Shown one piece after another: positions 62,696 to 64,000 of a DNA stretch of 64,000 nt. How positions within the stretch are numbered: position 1 is the first letter of the stretch; every line of letters starts with the position of its first letter. A program made the position numbers and the translations under genes. The DNA comes from Akkermansia muciniphila (GTDB taxonomy: Bacteria > Verrucomicrobiota > Verrucomicrobiia > Opitutales > Opitutaceae), in the NCBI GenBank assembly GCA_945888375.1, contig CAMCZZ010000004.1, positions 112,499 to 176,498 on the forward strand, read 5' to 3'. A model generated the notes under the pieces. It saw nothing but the letters and a program-made list of their open reading frames with translations. It was not told the DNA's origin and did not search any database.

Positions 62696-63527
62696 GGTTA
62701 CGGAAGCTATAAACAGCCAGCCCACCGATCACCCCGATGTAGGCCACCGCATAACCGGCGACCTGCAAGGCGACCACGGGAGAGACCCCTGAACCCTGGC
62801 CGATTTGATCGGCTAGGTTGAAGAGCTGAAAATTGGGGAAAATAAAACCCAGTGCCCGCACCACCAAGCCGAGGACGGCATTGTCCACGTTGCCCCATGC
62901 ATCACGGGCAAGATATTGCAAGTGACAGATCACCAAAACAAAAAACCCGGTCACGACCGTGAAGAGGTTGGTATTGGAGAAACTCGCGATGAGCAGCACG
63001 ATGGCCGCCAGCACGCCGAATTTGAGCCACTGCAGGACGCCCACCACCAGCAGGTCCCCGTAGGCGATCAGGCGGCCGTTGGCGAAATCCTCGGGCCGAA
63101 TGTTCATCAGTTGCCCCTCACGGTGCCAGAGCAGCGCCATCATCAGCCCGATGGTCAGCGCGCAAAAGACCCCGATCACCGCAAATACCCCAAGGAATTT
63201 GCCGAAAACAAACTCCGCACGCCAAAGCGGCTTGGCCAGGAGGGTAAGGGCGGTGCGGTTCTCGATTTCACTGAAAAAAAGCTGCGCAGTAGTCGCGATG
63301 GTCAGCGCCGAACCAAAGAAGATCAGCGCGCCAAAACCGAAGTCGGAGATGAATTTCAACTCGGAAGAACCAAAGTTAAACTCACGGAAAAACTGCGCGC
63401 TGGCGACCAGTCCTACCGCCAGCAAGAGCAGGAAGTTAAACAGCTTCTGCCGGACTGCCTCTAAAAAAGTGTTTCCAGCAATCAAGCTGAGACGGGAGAA
63501 GGAAAAAGGGACGGACGCGACGCTCAT
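62685..63527 (-). CDS. ABC-2 type transporter permease
   Basis: 280-aa polytopic membrane protein. It begins RLSLIAGNTFLEAVRQKLFNFLLLLAVGLV, then GFGALIFFGSALTIATTAQLFFSEIENRTALTLLAKPLWRAEFVFGKFLG (read in blocks), the characteristic pattern of ABC-2 / NatB-like permeases. About six hydrophobic helices are visible, the last being VAGYAVAYIGVIGGLAVYSF. It pairs with the ATPase ending 65 bases upstream. Export of an unknown substrate is likely. The TPR-like gene overlaps its end. Confidence 0.88.
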   Translation of the reverse strand: MSVASVPFSFSRLSLIAGNTFLEAVRQKLFNFLLLLAVGLVASAQFFREFNFGSSELKFISDFGFGALIFFGSALTIATTAQLFFSEIENRTALTLLAKPLWRAEFVFGKFLGVFAVIGVFCALTIGLMMALLWHREGQLMNIRPEDFANGRLIAYGDLLVVGVLQWLKFGVLAAIVLLIASFSNTNLFTVVTGFFVLVICHLQYLARDAWGNVDNAVLGLVVRALGFIFPNFQLFNLADQIGQGSGVSPVVALQVAGYAVAYIGVIGGLAVYSFRNREI

Positions 63528-63592
63528 GGGAAGGGGTAAAAGGAAAAGCTAGGTGAATAGTGATCGCAAACGCTCGCGGTGCGCCAGGGCCC

Positions 63593-64000
63593 TCAGGGCT
63601 TGGCGTCGAGTGGCACTTCGTTTGAGCCCACCCCGGCCGAGGCGCCACCAGGGCGACCGGGCCGCGAGACCTTGCTGAGGAAAAGTTGGTCCAGCCGCGC
63701 GCGCGGTTGCTCCACGGCATTCAAACTGTGCCCGCGCGACGCCAACCAGCCCCGCAGCGCCTCCAAATCAGCCTCAGGCAAGGGATCCACAATCAAGGCC
63801 TGCCGATCGCGCTGGCCGACTAGTTCAAGCACCGAGCCCTCCACAATCAACTTGCCCCGATCCAAGATCGCGACGCGGTCACACACATCCTCGATCTGCG
63901 CCAGCAGGTGAGAAGTGATGAGCACCGTTTTACCCTGCTGCTTGAGCTTGCGGATCAGTTCACACATCTCCGCCGAACCCACCGGATCGACACCTGCGGT
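63593..64000 (-). CDS. ABC transporter ATP-binding protein (C-terminal part)
   Basis: Only the last ~136 residues are visible. The segment opens in the D-loop after Walker B (TAGVDPVGSAEMCELIRKL), continues with the H-loop (GKTVLITSHLLAQIEDVCDRVAIL in blocks) and DRGKLIVEGSVLELVG, then a ~75-residue C-terminal tail with RPGRPGGASAGVGS. These are hallmarks of an ABC-2 drug/polysaccharide exporter-type ATPase. The N-terminus with Walker A lies beyond position 64000. It is upstream of the permease in one operon. Confidence 0.93.
   Translation of the reverse strand, partial: TAGVDPVGSAEMCELIRKLKQQGKTVLITSHLLAQIEDVCDRVAILDRGKLIVEGSVLELVGQRDRQALIVDPLPEADLEALRGWLASRGHSLNAVEQPRARLDQLFLSKVSRPGRPGGASAGVGSNEVPLDAKP

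Overview
The window reads as chromosome of a high-GC Verrucomicrobiota bacterium, most likely Opitutaceae/Opitutales. The reasons are a five-gene block matching the Akkermansia Amuc_1098-Amuc_1102 pilus-like cluster in content and order, few Shine-Dalgarno sequences, TTG and GTG starts, FabV as enoyl reductase, and WaaA together with a PilQ-type secretin, which imply a Gram-negative envelope. I see no transposase, integrase, CRISPR array or rRNA. Most of the window is ordinary chromosomal coding DNA.

Layout. 1-6.0 kb, minus strand: accC (cut by the window edge) and accB, a Gfo/Idh/MocA oxidoreductase with a ThuA-like protein, a DUF983 protein, then tsf and rpsB. 6.1-8.3 kb, plus: an initiator-type tRNA-Met, a WD40 protein and a secreted DUF2059-like protein. 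8.3-11.6 kb: ferrous iron uptake operon feoA-feoA-feoB-58 aa Cys-rich protein-DUF3817, behind a perfect 9-1-9 palindrome. 11.6-15.5 kb: a periplasmic redoxin, a membrane-anchored repeat protein with two very small membrane ORFs, and fabV. 15.5-19.1 kb, minus: two PilT-type ATPases and a 5'-3' exonuclease.

19.1-40.2 kb, minus: the most unusual region. Five pilus-like genes (Amuc_1102-, 1101/PilM-, 1100-, 1099- and 1098/secretin-like) are followed in the same direction by a 13.8 kb gene for a 4602-residue exported protein. That protein has a propeller-like N-terminus interrupted by Gly-rich repeats, about 27 Ig-like repeats, a DUF4214-like domain and a beta-rich C-terminus. A nearby secretin plus four scattered PilT/PilB-type ATPases (15.5, 16.6, 52.2 and 56.8 kb) suggest one dispersed type IV pilus or type II-like machine, with the giant protein as a candidate client or surface partner. 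This link is inference from gene order.

40.3-64 kb: a NUDIX hydrolase, the pyruvate dehydrogenase genes pdhA-pdhB-pdhC, an SNF2 helicase with waaA, an M16 protease, a CvpA-like protein with a GspE/PilB-like ATPase whose N-terminus is hydrophobic, lepA, fabD, pilT, dapA-dapB, ruvA behind an inverted array of heptamers, an ECF sigma/anti-sigma pair, a membrane-anchored TPR-like protein, and an ABC-2 exporter (permease complete, ATPase cut by the window edge).
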